Shown here: one piece after another, positions 41,825 to 51,275 of the stretch
Layout of the letters: each line of letters begins with the position of its first letter
Numbering within the stretch: the stretch's first letter is position 1
Assembly: GCF_020905295.1 (NCBI RefSeq)
Contig: NZ_JAJJMM010000001.1
Location: forward strand, 62,001-126,000
Direction of reading: 5' to 3'
DNA length: 64,000 bases
Origin: Flavobacterium piscisymbiosum
Lineage (GTDB): Bacteria; Bacteroidota; Bacteroidia; Flavobacteriales; Flavobacteriaceae
Made by a program: the position numbers and the translations under genes
Notes under the pieces: generated by a model
What the model saw: only the letters and a program-made list of their open reading frames with translations
Told to the model about the DNA's origin: nothing
The model's database searches: none

Positions 41825-43698
41825 AAAAGCAAAATATAGAAGATATTTTTTCATCAATGGAAGACTTTTCGAGTGTTCCGCCTCCTGAATTATGGGGCGA
41901 AATTGAGAAGAAATTAGACAAACCAAAAAAGAAGAAAAGGGTTATTCTTTGGTGGTCGGCTGCGGCATGCTTATTATTAGGCTTGCTACTCCCTTCTGTT
42001 TTACATTTTAATTCGACTTCAGGAATTAAAACGATACAAATCGATTCTCAGCAAAATAATAGCGTTGTTCTTGATGAGAAAAAAAATGACACAAACACAA
42101 ACAGAACAATCTCTACTGAGGAAAACAAATCAGGAAAAGCTGTTACCGAAAAAGAATCTGATATTATTAATGACGTTTCATCTATAAAAAACAAGGCGAA
42201 TCAACCTGAAAATTCTCAAAAAAATAAAAATCAAAAAACAGCGGTTGCTCATACAGAATCTAAAAAGAGTAATAGTGGCGATTTAAATTCAAATACTGAA
42301 AAACCAAATAATAATAATAATAATAATAATAATACGGCTGTAGCCGAAAAAACTTTTGTTACGGATCACAAAAACGGATTTAATTCAGATTCGCAGCACC
42401 AAGTGGCGAATGCCGATAAAAATGTTTCAAATCAGGCAATACAAGAAAAAACTACTGTTTCAGGAAAAATAGGGTTATTTAATCCAAATTCGAAAATTCA
42501 GCCTTTAACAGATAAGAAATTTTCGAACAAAACTTTGGCTGAAAAAGCTTTGGCTACAAGTAAAACAAATGGATTTAATTCAGCTTCTAAAAATCAGATC
42601 GCCAATGCAGATAAAAAGGCCAGCAATAAGATTTTAGCCGAAAAAACATTTTCTGCAGGTAAGGTCAATCCGTTTAATCCAAGTTCAAAAAATCAATTAT
42701 CGAAATCTATTTTTGAAGATAAATACACTTCAAATAATAATGTTGCTCTTAATTCTTCCTTTTTAAATGAAAACAAAAAAGATTTAAATGGAATTAAATC
42801 AAATGAACAAACCGGAAATTTAATCTCTGAAAAGCAACTGGCAGGCAATCAAAAGAGCAATTCAAAATTTAATGATGTTTTGAGCAGGAAAGATTCTGTT
42901 CAGTTAGCAGAACTTCAGAATTTAGAAAAAGGCATTATAACTCCGGAAGAGAAAAAAGAAAAGGAAAGCAAAAAGCTGAACGATGCCGAAAAATGGGCTG
43001 TTGAAGTTTTTGCAGGAGTTGCCAGTTCTGAAAATTACAAGAACGAAAAAACGCTTGGTAATACAAATGATTCCAGACAAAGTAATAGTTACGGTGTAAA
43101 AACCAAATACAAAATCAACAAGAAATGGGCGGTTGCTTCTGGATTAAAAATTAACGAATTAGGACAAAGTGTTGCCAATGTTTCGTATTTAAGTGCAAAA
43201 AACAATGCTTTTTTTAGCTCTAGTGACTATTTTAATCAAAGTGCTTCAGCAGCTTTATCGGCGCCTATTACAGCCAATGATAATTATGTATTTGTTCCCA
43301 ACACCACTAGTGACGCATTCAAGCAAAATAACATCGAAAATAATAATCTTAAAAATGGTAATCTGGATCAAAATTTACGATATCTAGAAATGCCTTTAGA
43401 AGTTTCGTATGTTGTTTTTAGTCTGAACAGAGCAAGTATCAATTTAAATACAGGTGGTTTTGTGGGGAAACTGATTTCTAATAATGTGGCATTAGATGGT
43501 AATTCAATTGGTCAGAACGTAAATGCAAATGACTATGTTTATGGTTCTACATTAAGTAGTACACTACAATATCGTGTTTATAAGAAAACAAACATTTTTG
43601 TTGAACCTGCAATGAATTATTATATAAATCCGTTAAGTAATCAGTCTTTTAATCAATTTCAATGGGGATTAAATTTTGGGTTGAATGTTTCTTTTTAA
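41821..43698 (+). CDS. Anti-sigma-like protein with low-complexity linker and C-terminal beta-barrel-like domain
   Basis: A 625-residue protein. Residues 1-35 are cytoplasmic and acidic ('IEDIFSSMEDFSSVPPPELW'), likely the sigma-binding part; about 40-60 form one TM segment (ILWWSAAACLLLGLLLP). Then follows a 330-residue Asn/Lys/Ser linker, with a (AAT)9 run at 42307-42333 coding nine Asn, and about four 38-residue repeats (residues 173-300) containing 'NGFNSDS', 'ANADK' and 'AEK'. The end (about 390-625) is beta-strand rich and closes with aromatic strands, like an outer-membrane barrel. If right, the protein spans the envelope. Confidence 0.75.
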   Translation: MKKQNIEDIFSSMEDFSSVPPPELWGEIEKKLDKPKKKKRVILWWSAAACLLLGLLLPSVLHFNSTSGIKTIQIDSQQNNSVVLDEKKNDTNTNRTISTEENKSGKAVTEKESDIINDVSSIKNKANQPENSQKNKNQKTAVAHTESKKSNSGDLNSNTEKPNNNNNNNNNTAVAEKTFVTDHKNGFNSDSQHQVANADKNVSNQAIQEKTTVSGKIGLFNPNSKIQPLTDKKFSNKTLAEKALATSKTNGFNSASKNQIANADKKASNKILAEKTFSAGKVNPFNPSSKNQLSKSIFEDKYTSNNNVALNSSFLNENKKDLNGIKSNEQTGNLISEKQLAGNQKSNSKFNDVLSRKDSVQLAELQNLEKGIITPEEKKEKESKKLNDAEKWAVEVFAGVASSENYKNEKTLGNTNDSRQSNSYGVKTKYKINKKWAVASGLKINELGQSVANVSYLSAKNNAFFSSSDYFNQSASAALSAPITANDNYVFVPNTTSDAFKQNNIENNNLKNGNLDQNLRYLEMPLEVSYVVFSLNRASINLNTGGFVGKLISNNVALDGNSIGQNVNANDYVYGSTLSSTLQYRVYKKTNIFVEPAMNYYINPLSNQSFNQFQWGLNFGLNVSF

Positions 43699-43752
43699 AG
43701 TTCTTTTTGTGGTAATTTTACCCGAATAACCCAATAAAAAATTTCGACTAAA

Positions 43753-44274
43753 ATGACAATCAAAAACAATTGGAAGGATCTAAAATCTATACCTAAAGAT
43801 CTTATTATTGCCAAAGAACTGGTTTATGATTGTTGCGATTTTGAAATTACATTACCTCAACCTGAAAATGAGAGCGCTGATTATGACGCCTATCGTTTTT
43901 ATTTAAACCAAAAGAACATTTGTTATCGAACGGCAAAAATTACCCCAACAAAAACAGGGCAATTTGTAACGTTGTGGAAACGGAATAATAGCGGAATTAT
44001 CGAACCTTTTGATGCTTCAGACCCAATAGATTTTGTGATTGTAAGCGTTCGAAAGGATGATTTATATGGACAATTTATTTTTCCGAAAAGTATTTTATTG
44101 GTAAAAGGAATCTTTTCGACAGCAACTAAAGAAGGCAAAAGAGCTACAAGGGTTTATCCGCCTTGGGATGAAACCACAAGCAAACAGGCACAAAAAACGC
44201 AACAATGGCAGTTGGATTTTTTTTATACAATTTCTCCTGACATCGACTTGAATAAATTCAGAGGATTATTCTAA
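43753..44274 (+). CDS. MepB-family protein
   Basis: A 173-residue soluble protein. 'SADYDAYRFYLNQKNICYRT', 'FVTLWKRNNSGIIEPFDASD' and 'DLYGQFIFPKSILLVKGIFS' are strongly conserved in the MepB family, named from S. aureus mepRAB but of unknown biochemistry. It stands alone, and ends at a bidirectional terminator shared with the converging T9SS protein gene. Confidence 0.88.
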   Translation: MTIKNNWKDLKSIPKDLIIAKELVYDCCDFEITLPQPENESADYDAYRFYLNQKNICYRTAKITPTKTGQFVTLWKRNNSGIIEPFDASDPIDFVIVSVRKDDLYGQFIFPKSILLVKGIFSTATKEGKRATRVYPPWDETTSKQAQKTQQWQLDFFYTISPDIDLNKFRGLF

Positions 44275-44278
44275 AAAC

Positions 44279-44313
44279 AAAAAGGCATTCACTGTTGTTG
44301 TGAATGCCTTTTT
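44279..44313. terminator. Bidirectional terminator
   Basis: A 14-bp perfect stem AAAAAGGCATTCAC / GTGAATGCCTTTTT with TGTTGTT loop, between converging genes at 43753-44274 and 44331-47756. Confidence 0.92.
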
Positions 44314-44330
44314 TATAATTTAAATTACTC

Positions 44331-47300
44331 TTATTTTTTTATAACCTTACCTTTGTAAACAACTTTATTGTTCTCTGTTAAGGTATAAAAATAAATTCCG
44401 GATTGTAAATAACTTACCGGAATAGCGGTTGTACTCAAATCTTGTGTTGCATTTATTTCTACAGAATTTCCGATTAAATGACCTGAAATATCATAAAATT
44501 TTAATTTTAGTTTTCTGTTATCATTGGTTTTCACTTCAACATTTACAACATCTGTCGCAGGATTTGGGTATGCTTTTACCAGATATCCGTTTTTCAGTTC
44601 ATAATCAATTGTAGACAAGTTTCCTGTTAATTGAAAACGTGCTATTACTGGTCCATGATCTGATGTTGTTGTGGTATAATTTGCAATATCCGTACGTGGA
44701 TCATAAACTGCAATTGAATTTTGAATATACTGATCATTCAATTCATTAGAAATCGTGATATGGTCTAAAAACCCTCCCGAACTCAGGAAACTATAAGCAC
44801 CTGCCTTACTAATTTCTAAAGTAAGTGCGGTATAATTTGCGGTATCATCTACAAACATCTTATACGACGAAGGATTTGGAGTAATAACTGATGCTTTGAC
44901 ATCATCATTATAATCTCCTAAAATAATTAAATTAGAATTTGCATAATATTGATCTAAACTATCTTTTAAGACCTGAGAATCATATTTACGCTGGTTGTAT
45001 TTACTAATATCAGTTCCGCTGTTGGCACGTGCATGAAGATCGACTAAATTAAGCAGTTTTTTTGTTCCGCCAATATTTGTTTCTATTTGTACCATATAAG
45101 GTAAACGTCCGGATGAAAAGAAACTTGAACCATTACCTCCCGGATAATTTGCTAAACTTTTTGTACCTGCACGAACTTCATCATACAAATCTTTGAACAT
45201 TACTTTTGTAGCTTTGATAGTAGCAGTTTGTGTATTATAAAGAACTACTAATTTTTGCGGAGGAAAACTAGGATCTGCAGTTGAATCCCATGAATAGGAC
45301 CAGGATGTCGAAATTGTTTTATCGAAGGTCTTACCATTTATATTTATTTTTTGAATTAAAGCATCAATTTGAGCATCACTGGAAACTTCCTGAACCACAT
45401 ATACATCAGCATTTAATTTATTCATGACTTTCGCCACGTTTTCAAGTTGTATCGTTTTGTCTGCGGGCCCATAAGCCGCCGTTGGGGCTCCGAAAAATTC
45501 TAAATTATAAGTAACCACATCAAAAGTATCTTCTTGTGGTAATGAAGATCCTGTCAAAAACCCAATTTTCTTGTTTAAAGAAGTTCCTGCTACCGTTAAT
45601 GCTCCCGAAATTGCAAATGTTTTTACAGAAGGTACAAATCTTGCATAAATTGTTTTGGTTGCTAACGCATCTGCCGAAGTAACAAAAACGCTAGATTGAA
45701 ACGAAACATTATCCAGCGACAATTGATAATCTGCCGGCGCTGTTACTGTGATATCGCCATAATTTTCAGCCTTAAGTGTAAATGACTGACTCGCAGAAGT
45801 ATTTCCCTGATTTACTATTCCAAAATTTAAATTAGGATTCGAATCAACATAACCTATTTCATTGGTAATGGCAAAATCATCTATAGACCATTCTGCTGCA
45901 TTATTTGTTCCTCCGGCTGTTGTTACATAAACCCACGCCAAATAAGTGTTGTTGGTTTTATAAGCATCTAATTTGATGTATTGAGATTGAAAATACGATC
46001 CTGTTGTTGTTGGAAATTTACCATCTAATTCTGTCCAGGTAGCTGTTTCAGGATTGCTTTTCCCATCGTAATTAGTAGAAACCATCAATTTTAAATCGCT
46101 TCCTGCGTAGAACTTGCGGGAATAAAACGAAAGCAAAGCCATTTTATCAAATTTGGCTGCATTGTCTAAACGTAATCTTGGCGAAATCAACCAGTCTTTG
46201 CTGGCTCCTGTATCAGAATATCCGTTCATTAACACTGCACCTGTTCCTGAGTTTACGTTTCTTGCCACTGTTGTTGTACTCCATTTATTTAATGGTCCTG
46301 CTACATCATATTGCGTCCAGGTACCATTAGTAAGGACATTTGAACTGTTAAAACCTTCCACATACGGATTAGTTCCTATTCCTGTAAGCGTAACTATTTT
46401 TGTTGCACCTCCGGTAATTTCATGTGTAATTTGTCCTGAAAAACTTTCAGCCGCAGTTGGAGTAAATCGAACATAGACAGTTGGCGTGGCATTAGAAGCA
46501 AAATCTGTTGCAGCATATAGTATCGATGTGGCAAAATTGTTTCCGTCTTTCGAAACTGTAAAATTTCCTGTAGCACTTACCGTAACGTCTGTTGAAATAT
46601 TTTCTCCCTGAATCTGGTAACTTAAATTATCCGAATTATAATCTTGTTCTACTAATCCAAGGTCAAGAGAAGCAACTGTTGTTGCCAGAGATGGTACTAA
46701 TACACTTGCAGTAGTCACATCTGTTTTAGTTAATTTTTCCTGAATATTATTGAAGGGATCTTCAGAAACAGAAAAAACAGAATAGGCAGTATTTAAACTT
46801 AATCCTGTAAAGCTTTTTACATATTCCAGAGAAGCATTTGTAATGTCAAGAAATCCAGATTGTAATGCTGCAATTCCGTTTGAATCCTGACCTGCTTTTA
46901 CTTGTGCAATTGTTGGAGCTGTACTTCCGCCTGGTAGTAAAACATAATAAGTCTTACCTATCTCGTCGATTTTATTTACAAAATCAAATCCTTGTCCCAA
47001 AATAGCAGCTGCTTTTGGGTAGCCAGTTTCATTAATAGGGGCAGTATCATCTCTTCCAACTATTATATTATCAATTGCAAAAGAAGGACGTGAACCTCCT
47101 CCTGATTCCTGTCTTGAAATCCATCTTATTTGAACTAATGGTTTATTTTCGCACTCAACCGGTAATATAATTTTTTTTGTTTCCAGTTTTTGATCTTTTA
47201 CACCACTTAACTGATTTTCGGTATTATTTCTATAAGCTGTTGCATCTAGCGTAACAAAAGCAGTATTATCTCCAATTCTATATTGCAAAACCATTTCATT

Positions 47301-47756
47301 AATCCTGCTATTAGTCGTTTTTGGAGGAATATCATAAGGATTTCTAATCGTTATTGCATCATACTGAACCGGTATGGCAGTTTTACCAATAGTTGAAAAA
47401 GCAAAACCAAGTGTAAGATTGAGGCCGCTTGTATTTAGAAAACCAATTTTACCATCATAGTTATAAAAACTACCAGCAGTATTCGCAGCATCTTTACCAG
47501 CTATTATGGTTCCGTTAGCTGTTAGAGTAGCATCAGTAACATATGAGGTTTGACCTGAAGTATTACCACCCGCAACCCATCCCTGAAAACCAGGCAAAAA
47601 GCTTGTACCATCTATTGGCCAGGTACTAAAATCTTGTTTATAAGGCAATTTTACAATTGGATCAGGCATTATAATCTGCGCAAAAAGATTTCCTGAACAG
47701 CAACAACAAAAAATTAAAAGTGCCATGAGGTGGCGTACAGAGTAGATTTTTTTCAT
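44331..47756 (-). CDS. T9SS-exported endonuclease/exonuclease/phosphatase-family protein
   Basis: A 1141-residue protein. I start it at 47756, where a signal peptide begins (MKKIYSVRHLMALLIFCCCC); the frame is open a further 33 codons. N-terminal beta-sandwich and choice-of-anchor-like domains are followed by an EEP-fold domain ('DVVTYNLEFFGAP', 'DVYVVQEVSSDAQIDALI', 'LIILGDYNDDV', 'DHGPVIARFQL'), with the Asn, Glu, Asp and His of DNase I-like enzymes. The end has a T9SS type A sorting signal ('KAYPNPATDVVNVEV', 'GIYFYTL', then Lys). It should be secreted and degrade nucleic acids or phosphoesters outside the cell. Confidence 0.88.
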   Translation of the reverse strand: MKKIYSVRHLMALLIFCCCCSGNLFAQIIMPDPIVKLPYKQDFSTWPIDGTSFLPGFQGWVAGGNTSGQTSYVTDATLTANGTIIAGKDAANTAGSFYNYDGKIGFLNTSGLNLTLGFAFSTIGKTAIPVQYDAITIRNPYDIPPKTTNSRINEMVLQYRIGDNTAFVTLDATAYRNNTENQLSGVKDQKLETKKIILPVECENKPLVQIRWISRQESGGGSRPSFAIDNIIVGRDDTAPINETGYPKAAAILGQGFDFVNKIDEIGKTYYVLLPGGSTAPTIAQVKAGQDSNGIAALQSGFLDITNASLEYVKSFTGLSLNTAYSVFSVSEDPFNNIQEKLTKTDVTTASVLVPSLATTVASLDLGLVEQDYNSDNLSYQIQGENISTDVTVSATGNFTVSKDGNNFATSILYAATDFASNATPTVYVRFTPTAAESFSGQITHEITGGATKIVTLTGIGTNPYVEGFNSSNVLTNGTWTQYDVAGPLNKWSTTTVARNVNSGTGAVLMNGYSDTGASKDWLISPRLRLDNAAKFDKMALLSFYSRKFYAGSDLKLMVSTNYDGKSNPETATWTELDGKFPTTTGSYFQSQYIKLDAYKTNNTYLAWVYVTTAGGTNNAAEWSIDDFAITNEIGYVDSNPNLNFGIVNQGNTSASQSFTLKAENYGDITVTAPADYQLSLDNVSFQSSVFVTSADALATKTIYARFVPSVKTFAISGALTVAGTSLNKKIGFLTGSSLPQEDTFDVVTYNLEFFGAPTAAYGPADKTIQLENVAKVMNKLNADVYVVQEVSSDAQIDALIQKININGKTFDKTISTSWSYSWDSTADPSFPPQKLVVLYNTQTATIKATKVMFKDLYDEVRAGTKSLANYPGGNGSSFFSSGRLPYMVQIETNIGGTKKLLNLVDLHARANSGTDISKYNQRKYDSQVLKDSLDQYYANSNLIILGDYNDDVKASVITPNPSSYKMFVDDTANYTALTLEISKAGAYSFLSSGGFLDHITISNELNDQYIQNSIAVYDPRTDIANYTTTTSDHGPVIARFQLTGNLSTIDYELKNGYLVKAYPNPATDVVNVEVKTNDNRKLKLKFYDISGHLIGNSVEINATQDLSTTAIPVSYLQSGIYFYTLTENNKVVYKGKVIKK

Positions 47757-48002
47757 ACGTTGAATAATAGAGTTTTTAGAAATCAAATTTATATCCTTTA
47801 AAGTTAACAGAATATTGTTAAACCTTAAACTTATTGTATCCAAATTTATAAACATATACTAATTAAATTCATCTTTAAATCAAAATAGTTAAACATTTAC
47901 TACACAAATACTGACATTACAAAATTATATGTTATTGAAAGAATTTACTTTAAACAATTATTTTAACAAGACAAAGCCTTCTTTTTAACTATTGTTCAAA
48001 TA

Positions 48003-48032
48003 AAAAAGCTACCTCAAACTGAGATAGCTTTT
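48003..48032. terminator. Terminator of the SDR gene
   Basis: On the minus strand a stem of about 11 bp with one mismatch (AAAAGCTATCTC / GAGGTAGCTTTT) ends in a T run, 24 nt after the SDR stop. The 47757-48056 gap holds nothing else recognised. Confidence 0.65.
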
Positions 48033-48056
48033 CGTCATATTATATCGAAAGAAGTA

Positions 48057-48809
48057 TTAAATTGCTGTATATCCACCATCGGCAATGATGTAACTTCCGG
48101 TTGTGAAAGAAGATTTTTCTGAACTTAGAAATACCACTAACTCTGCAATTTCTTCTGATGTACCTAAGCGGTTCATTGGGGCTTTTGCTGCTATGGCAGT
48201 CATCATGTCTTTATTTAAATTGTCCTTTAGCAGAGCCGTTTCTATATAACCCGGCCCAACAGCATTACAACGAATGTTTTTTTGTGCATATTCAGCCGCA
48301 ATATTTTTGGTTAACCCCACAACACCATGTTTAGATGCTGTATAAGCAGGACTTAACGGAGCTGCAACCTGACCGTGAATAGACGCAATATTTACAATAC
48401 TTCCACCACCGTTTTTTTCCATTTGTTCTAACTGGTAACGACAGGCGTAAAAAACTCCGCTTAGATTCAGCGCAATTACTTTATCCCAGGCTTCCGGTTC
48501 GTATTCTCCTGTTGGTTTTGCCGGGCCTCCCATTCCTGCATTGTTACACGCAATATCAAGTCGGCCGTATTTAGAAACCGCTACTTCAACCATGTGTTTG
48601 TTATCGGCAGCACTTGATGAATCTCCTTTTACAAAAAAAGCTTCTCCACCTTTGTCCTTTATAAATTTTACGGTTTCTTCTCCGTGTTCTACGTTAATAT
48701 CTGAAAGTACTACTTTTGCTCCTTCTCGAGCGTAAGCTCCTGCCACTGCGCGTCCAATTCCTGAACCACCACCGGACACAAAAGCTACTTTGTTTTCTAA
48801 AAGTGCCAT
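48057..48809 (-). CDS. Short-chain dehydrogenase/reductase
   Basis: A 250-residue classical SDR. Cofactor motif 'FVSGGGSGIGRAVAGAYARE' (TGxxxGxG type), 'NNAGMGGP', and the catalytic 'AYTASKHGVVGL' with Tyr and Lys present. Preference for NAD(H) is hinted by 'SDINVEHGEET' (Asp after beta 2). Substrate unknown; such proteins are often called glucose 1-dehydrogenase-like. Single gene with its own terminator. Confidence 0.9.
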   Translation of the reverse strand: MALLENKVAFVSGGGSGIGRAVAGAYAREGAKVVLSDINVEHGEETVKFIKDKGGEAFFVKGDSSSAADNKHMVEVAVSKYGRLDIACNNAGMGGPAKPTGEYEPEAWDKVIALNLSGVFYACRYQLEQMEKNGGGSIVNIASIHGQVAAPLSPAYTASKHGVVGLTKNIAAEYAQKNIRCNAVGPGYIETALLKDNLNKDMMTAIAAKAPMNRLGTSEEIAELVVFLSSEKSSFTTGSYIIADGGYTAI

Positions 48810-48971
48810 TTTTAATTTATTTAAAATTTGTACTACAATTTACGAAGATCTAAAGGGACAACCAATCTCAAAACCAAGTTTAGAATAACATTAACGCCGT
48901 TTGCCAATCAAATGTTATTTAAGAAAAAAAGAACCAATTTCAGCAAAATATTTAGTATTTAAAGAGAGAGT

Positions 48972-49343
48972 TTACTCTTCATCTAATTTCATGTTTCCTC
49001 GATCTTCATGACTTTCGGGATTAGAATTAGGATAACGATTTGGTGTTATATCAGAATTTCGGTCTTTATTCTCTACCGTTTTTTTTGCCTCTTCATCTGA
49101 TGACACTCCTCTATTGGCATTAGCACCTTTAGATTTTCCATCATCCTTTACTTCTTTAATATCTTCGTTTTCATTTCGCGCTCTGTCCACCACTTTTTCA
49201 TCCCCATCTTTATCGGCAACTACCTCTTTTTTAAGTTTTGGATCATCTGATTTTCCATCATGAGAAATGTTTTTTCCTTTAGTTTCATCTATATCTTTTT
49301 GTACTCCATTTATCTTTTTCGTTCCTAAATTATTAGTTTCCAT
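48972..49343 (-). CDS. Highly charged hypothetical protein
   Basis: A 123-residue protein starting at ATG 49343 (METNNLGTKKIN); the frame is open upstream but the upstream part looks like non-coding repeat DNA. It is almost all charged or polar, with repeated 'KGKNISHDGKSDDPKLKKE', 'DGDEKVVDRARNENEDIKEV', and lacks hydrophobic core residues, so probably intrinsically disordered. It resembles stress-related low-complexity flavobacterial proteins. Function unknown. Confidence 0.65.
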   Translation of the reverse strand: METNNLGTKKINGVQKDIDETKGKNISHDGKSDDPKLKKEVVADKDGDEKVVDRARNENEDIKEVKDDGKSKGANANRGVSSDEEAKKTVENKDRNSDITPNRYPNSNPESHEDRGNMKLDEE

Positions 49344-49429
49344 AATTTTGTATTTTAGTGTTAGTCTTATAATATTACGAATTCTTAGCCTGAAAAGTAA
49401 GTCCTTTAACATTGCTTTTGGTTTATTTA

Positions 49430-49520
49430 ATGAGATAATTAGAGAATATGTCAATTAGAAAATTAGATAATTTCATCTCTAAGTGAATTATCTCATTGAC
49501 ATATTTTCTAATTGTCAAAT
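49430..49520. repeat. Inverted repeat upstream of pseudouridine synthase gene
   Basis: 'AATGAGATAATTAGAGAATA', 'TGTCAATTAGAAAAT' and 'TTAGATAAT' (49429-49472) face 'GAATTATCTCATTGACATAT' and 'TTTTCTAATTGTCAAATTC' (49483-49520). The string GTCAATTAGATAATT recurs at 50162-50177. Confidence 0.6.
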
Positions 49521-49527
49521 TCTCTGA

Positions 49528-49559
49528 TTGGAATTCTTCTAAAACAAAAACTATCTTTG
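49528..49559 (+). promoter_or_regulatory. Bacteroidota promoter of rluE-like gene
   Basis: TTG (49528-49530) and TATCTTTG (49552-49559) are 21 bp apart, matching the -33/-7 pattern, 17 nt before the ATG. Confidence 0.6.
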
Positions 49560-49576
49560 CAGTCTAAAAATACAGC

Positions 49577-50155
49577 ATGCATCAACATTTTATTCTTTTT
49601 AAACCTTACGGCTATCTGAGTCAATTTATTTATGAATTAAAAAGAAAGAAAAAGCTTTTGGGAGAATTATACAATTTCCCCGAAGGAACTATGGCTATTG
49701 GCAGGCTTGACGAAGATTCTGAAGGATTGCTTTTATTGACAACTGACGGAAAAGTGAGCGAACAAATAAGAAGCAAAAAAGTCGACAAAGAATATTATGT
49801 TCAGGTTGACGGTGTTATTACTCCGGAAGCGATTGAGGAATTGCAAAAAGGTGTAGAAATTGGTTTTGATGGCGGCAAATACAAAACAAAACCCTGCTCT
49901 GCTTTTATCGTTACTGAAATTCCTGATTTTGGGCCAAGAGCAAAAAAAATAAGAGACGAACGTCATGGACCAACTTCTTGGGCATCGATAACAGTAAATG
50001 AAGGAAAGTTTCGTCAGGTTCGAAAAATGACAGCTGCTGTTGGTTTTCCGACTTTAAGATTGGTTCGTGTTCGTATAGGAAATGTATATTTGCAAAACCT
50101 GAAAGCCGGTGACGTTTTAGAAGTTCCGGATTTTAAATTAGATAATGTTAATTAG
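49577..50155 (+). CDS. 23S rRNA pseudouridine synthase (RluE/RsuA type)
   Basis: A 192-residue protein without S4 domain. 'HFILFKPYGYLSQF' and 'AIGRLDEDSEGLLLLTTDG' (catalytic Asp in GRLDxDSEGL), then 'KEYYVQVDG' and 'EGKFRQVRKMTAAVGFPTLR' are RsuA/RluE-family landmarks. It isomerises a uridine in large-subunit rRNA. It precedes trmL by 67 bp of repeats and may share its transcript. Confidence 0.92.
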   Translation: MHQHFILFKPYGYLSQFIYELKRKKKLLGELYNFPEGTMAIGRLDEDSEGLLLLTTDGKVSEQIRSKKVDKEYYVQVDGVITPEAIEELQKGVEIGFDGGKYKTKPCSAFIVTEIPDFGPRAKKIRDERHGPTSWASITVNEGKFRQVRKMTAAVGFPTLRLVRVRIGNVYLQNLKAGDVLEVPDFKLDNVN

Positions 50156-50222
50156 ATAATGTGTCAATTAGATAATTATTAAAAACTCACAATTCATAAC
50201 TCATAACTCATAACTAAAAAAA

Positions 50223-50678
50223 ATGCTAAACGTTGTTCTTGTAGAACCTGAAATACCAAATAATACTGGAAATATTGGACGATTGTGTGTGGGTACTGAA
50301 AGTAGATTACACTTAATTCATCCTTTTGGATTTGTGATTAATGATAAAAACCTAAAACGTTCCGGTTTGGATTATTGGGTACATCTTGACGTTACCGAAT
50401 ATCAAAGCATTGACGAATGGATTCAGCAAATTCCGGATCAGTCACGTGTTTTCCTGATGAGTTCTCATGCTGAAAAGTCATATCTTGAAACTGATTTTCA
50501 GGATGGAGACTGGTTGGTTTTTGGAAAAGAAAGTGTTGGATTAAGACAAGAAGTTTTAGCCCGTTTTGAAAATCATTTAACGATCCCGATGTCGAAATTA
50601 ATCAGAAGTTTTAATATCGCGAATTCTGTCGCTTTTGTAGTTGGAGAAGCTAAGAGACAAATTGGGTTGAAGATTTAA
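50223..50678 (+). CDS. trmL: tRNA (cytidine(34)-2'-O)-methyltransferase
   Basis: A 151-residue SPOUT-fold methyltransferase. 'LVEPEIPNNTGNIGRLCVGT', 'LVFGKESVGLRQEVL' and 'IPMSKLIRSFNIANSVAFVV' are the three TrmL motifs around the trefoil knot that binds S-adenosylmethionine. It methylates the wobble ribose of leucine tRNAs. The following gene begins 2 nt later. A partial copy of its 3' end lies at 51173-51275. Confidence 0.94.
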   Translation: MLNVVLVEPEIPNNTGNIGRLCVGTESRLHLIHPFGFVINDKNLKRSGLDYWVHLDVTEYQSIDEWIQQIPDQSRVFLMSSHAEKSYLETDFQDGDWLVFGKESVGLRQEVLARFENHLTIPMSKLIRSFNIANSVAFVVGEAKRQIGLKI

Positions 50679-50679
50679 A

Positions 50680-51144
50680 ATGAGATCAATCATTGATAAA
50701 AATAATCCCGGCAACTCAGAAGAAACTCTGATTTACATTTCGAAAATAAATATTGTATGGAAAATATGTATGTTGATTGCTACTGTGATTGTTTTCATCT
50801 GTAATTCAGAATGCAAAGAAGTAGTACTAATTCTTTTAGCATTCGGTATTTTTCTATTGCAAATTTATTTTTTAGTTAAATCTATAAAGAGAATTGATGA
50901 GATTCAATTTAGAATTAATTCTAAGGGAATTCAATATAAAGATCTCCCTTTAGTTCCCTGGAATAATATCGAAAACGAAAGAGCCGTAACGGAATATACA
51001 AGTGATGATAATAGTAATAACTATTTTATTTACCATATCATCGATTCAGGAAAGGTGATGCGATTTAATCTTAGAAAATTCAATATTAGTAAGAGAGAAC
51101 TTCAACTAGCACTTATGAGACAGAGAAATAGTTTTAATACATAA
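50680..51144 (+). CDS. Small membrane protein, duplicated copy 1
   Basis: A 154-residue protein with two hydrophobic segments (about 24-45 and 48-65). 'KSIKRIDEIQFRINSKGIQY' and 'LVPWNNIENERAVTEY' are shared almost exactly with its paralogue at 51276-51755; the C-terminal halves resemble each other throughout. These may form a PH-domain-like (bPH) pattern. It starts 2 nt after trmL and is probably co-transcribed. Function unknown. Confidence 0.7.
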   Translation: MRSIIDKNNPGNSEETLIYISKINIVWKICMLIATVIVFICNSECKEVVLILLAFGIFLLQIYFLVKSIKRIDEIQFRINSKGIQYKDLPLVPWNNIENERAVTEYTSDDNSNNYFIYHIIDSGKVMRFNLRKFNISKRELQLALMRQRNSFNT

Positions 51145-51172
51145 AATAATATTTTATAAATCTGAAATCTTT

Positions 51173-51275
51173 TAACGATCCTAATGTCGAAATTAATCAG
51201 AAGTTTTAATATTGCTAATTCGGTGGCTTTTGTGGTTGGTGAGGCAAAGAGACAAACTTGGAATAAAACTTTAAA
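51173..51275 (+). pseudogene. Partial duplicate of the trmL 3' end
   Basis: The frame reads 'MSKLIRSFNIANSVAFVVGE' and on to 'AKRQTWNKTLK', matching the last 34 codons of trmL (50578-50678). Of the codon differences before the divergent tail, eight are silent and one is Pro to Leu. It lies immediately before the paralogue of the gene that follows trmL. Confidence 0.85.
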
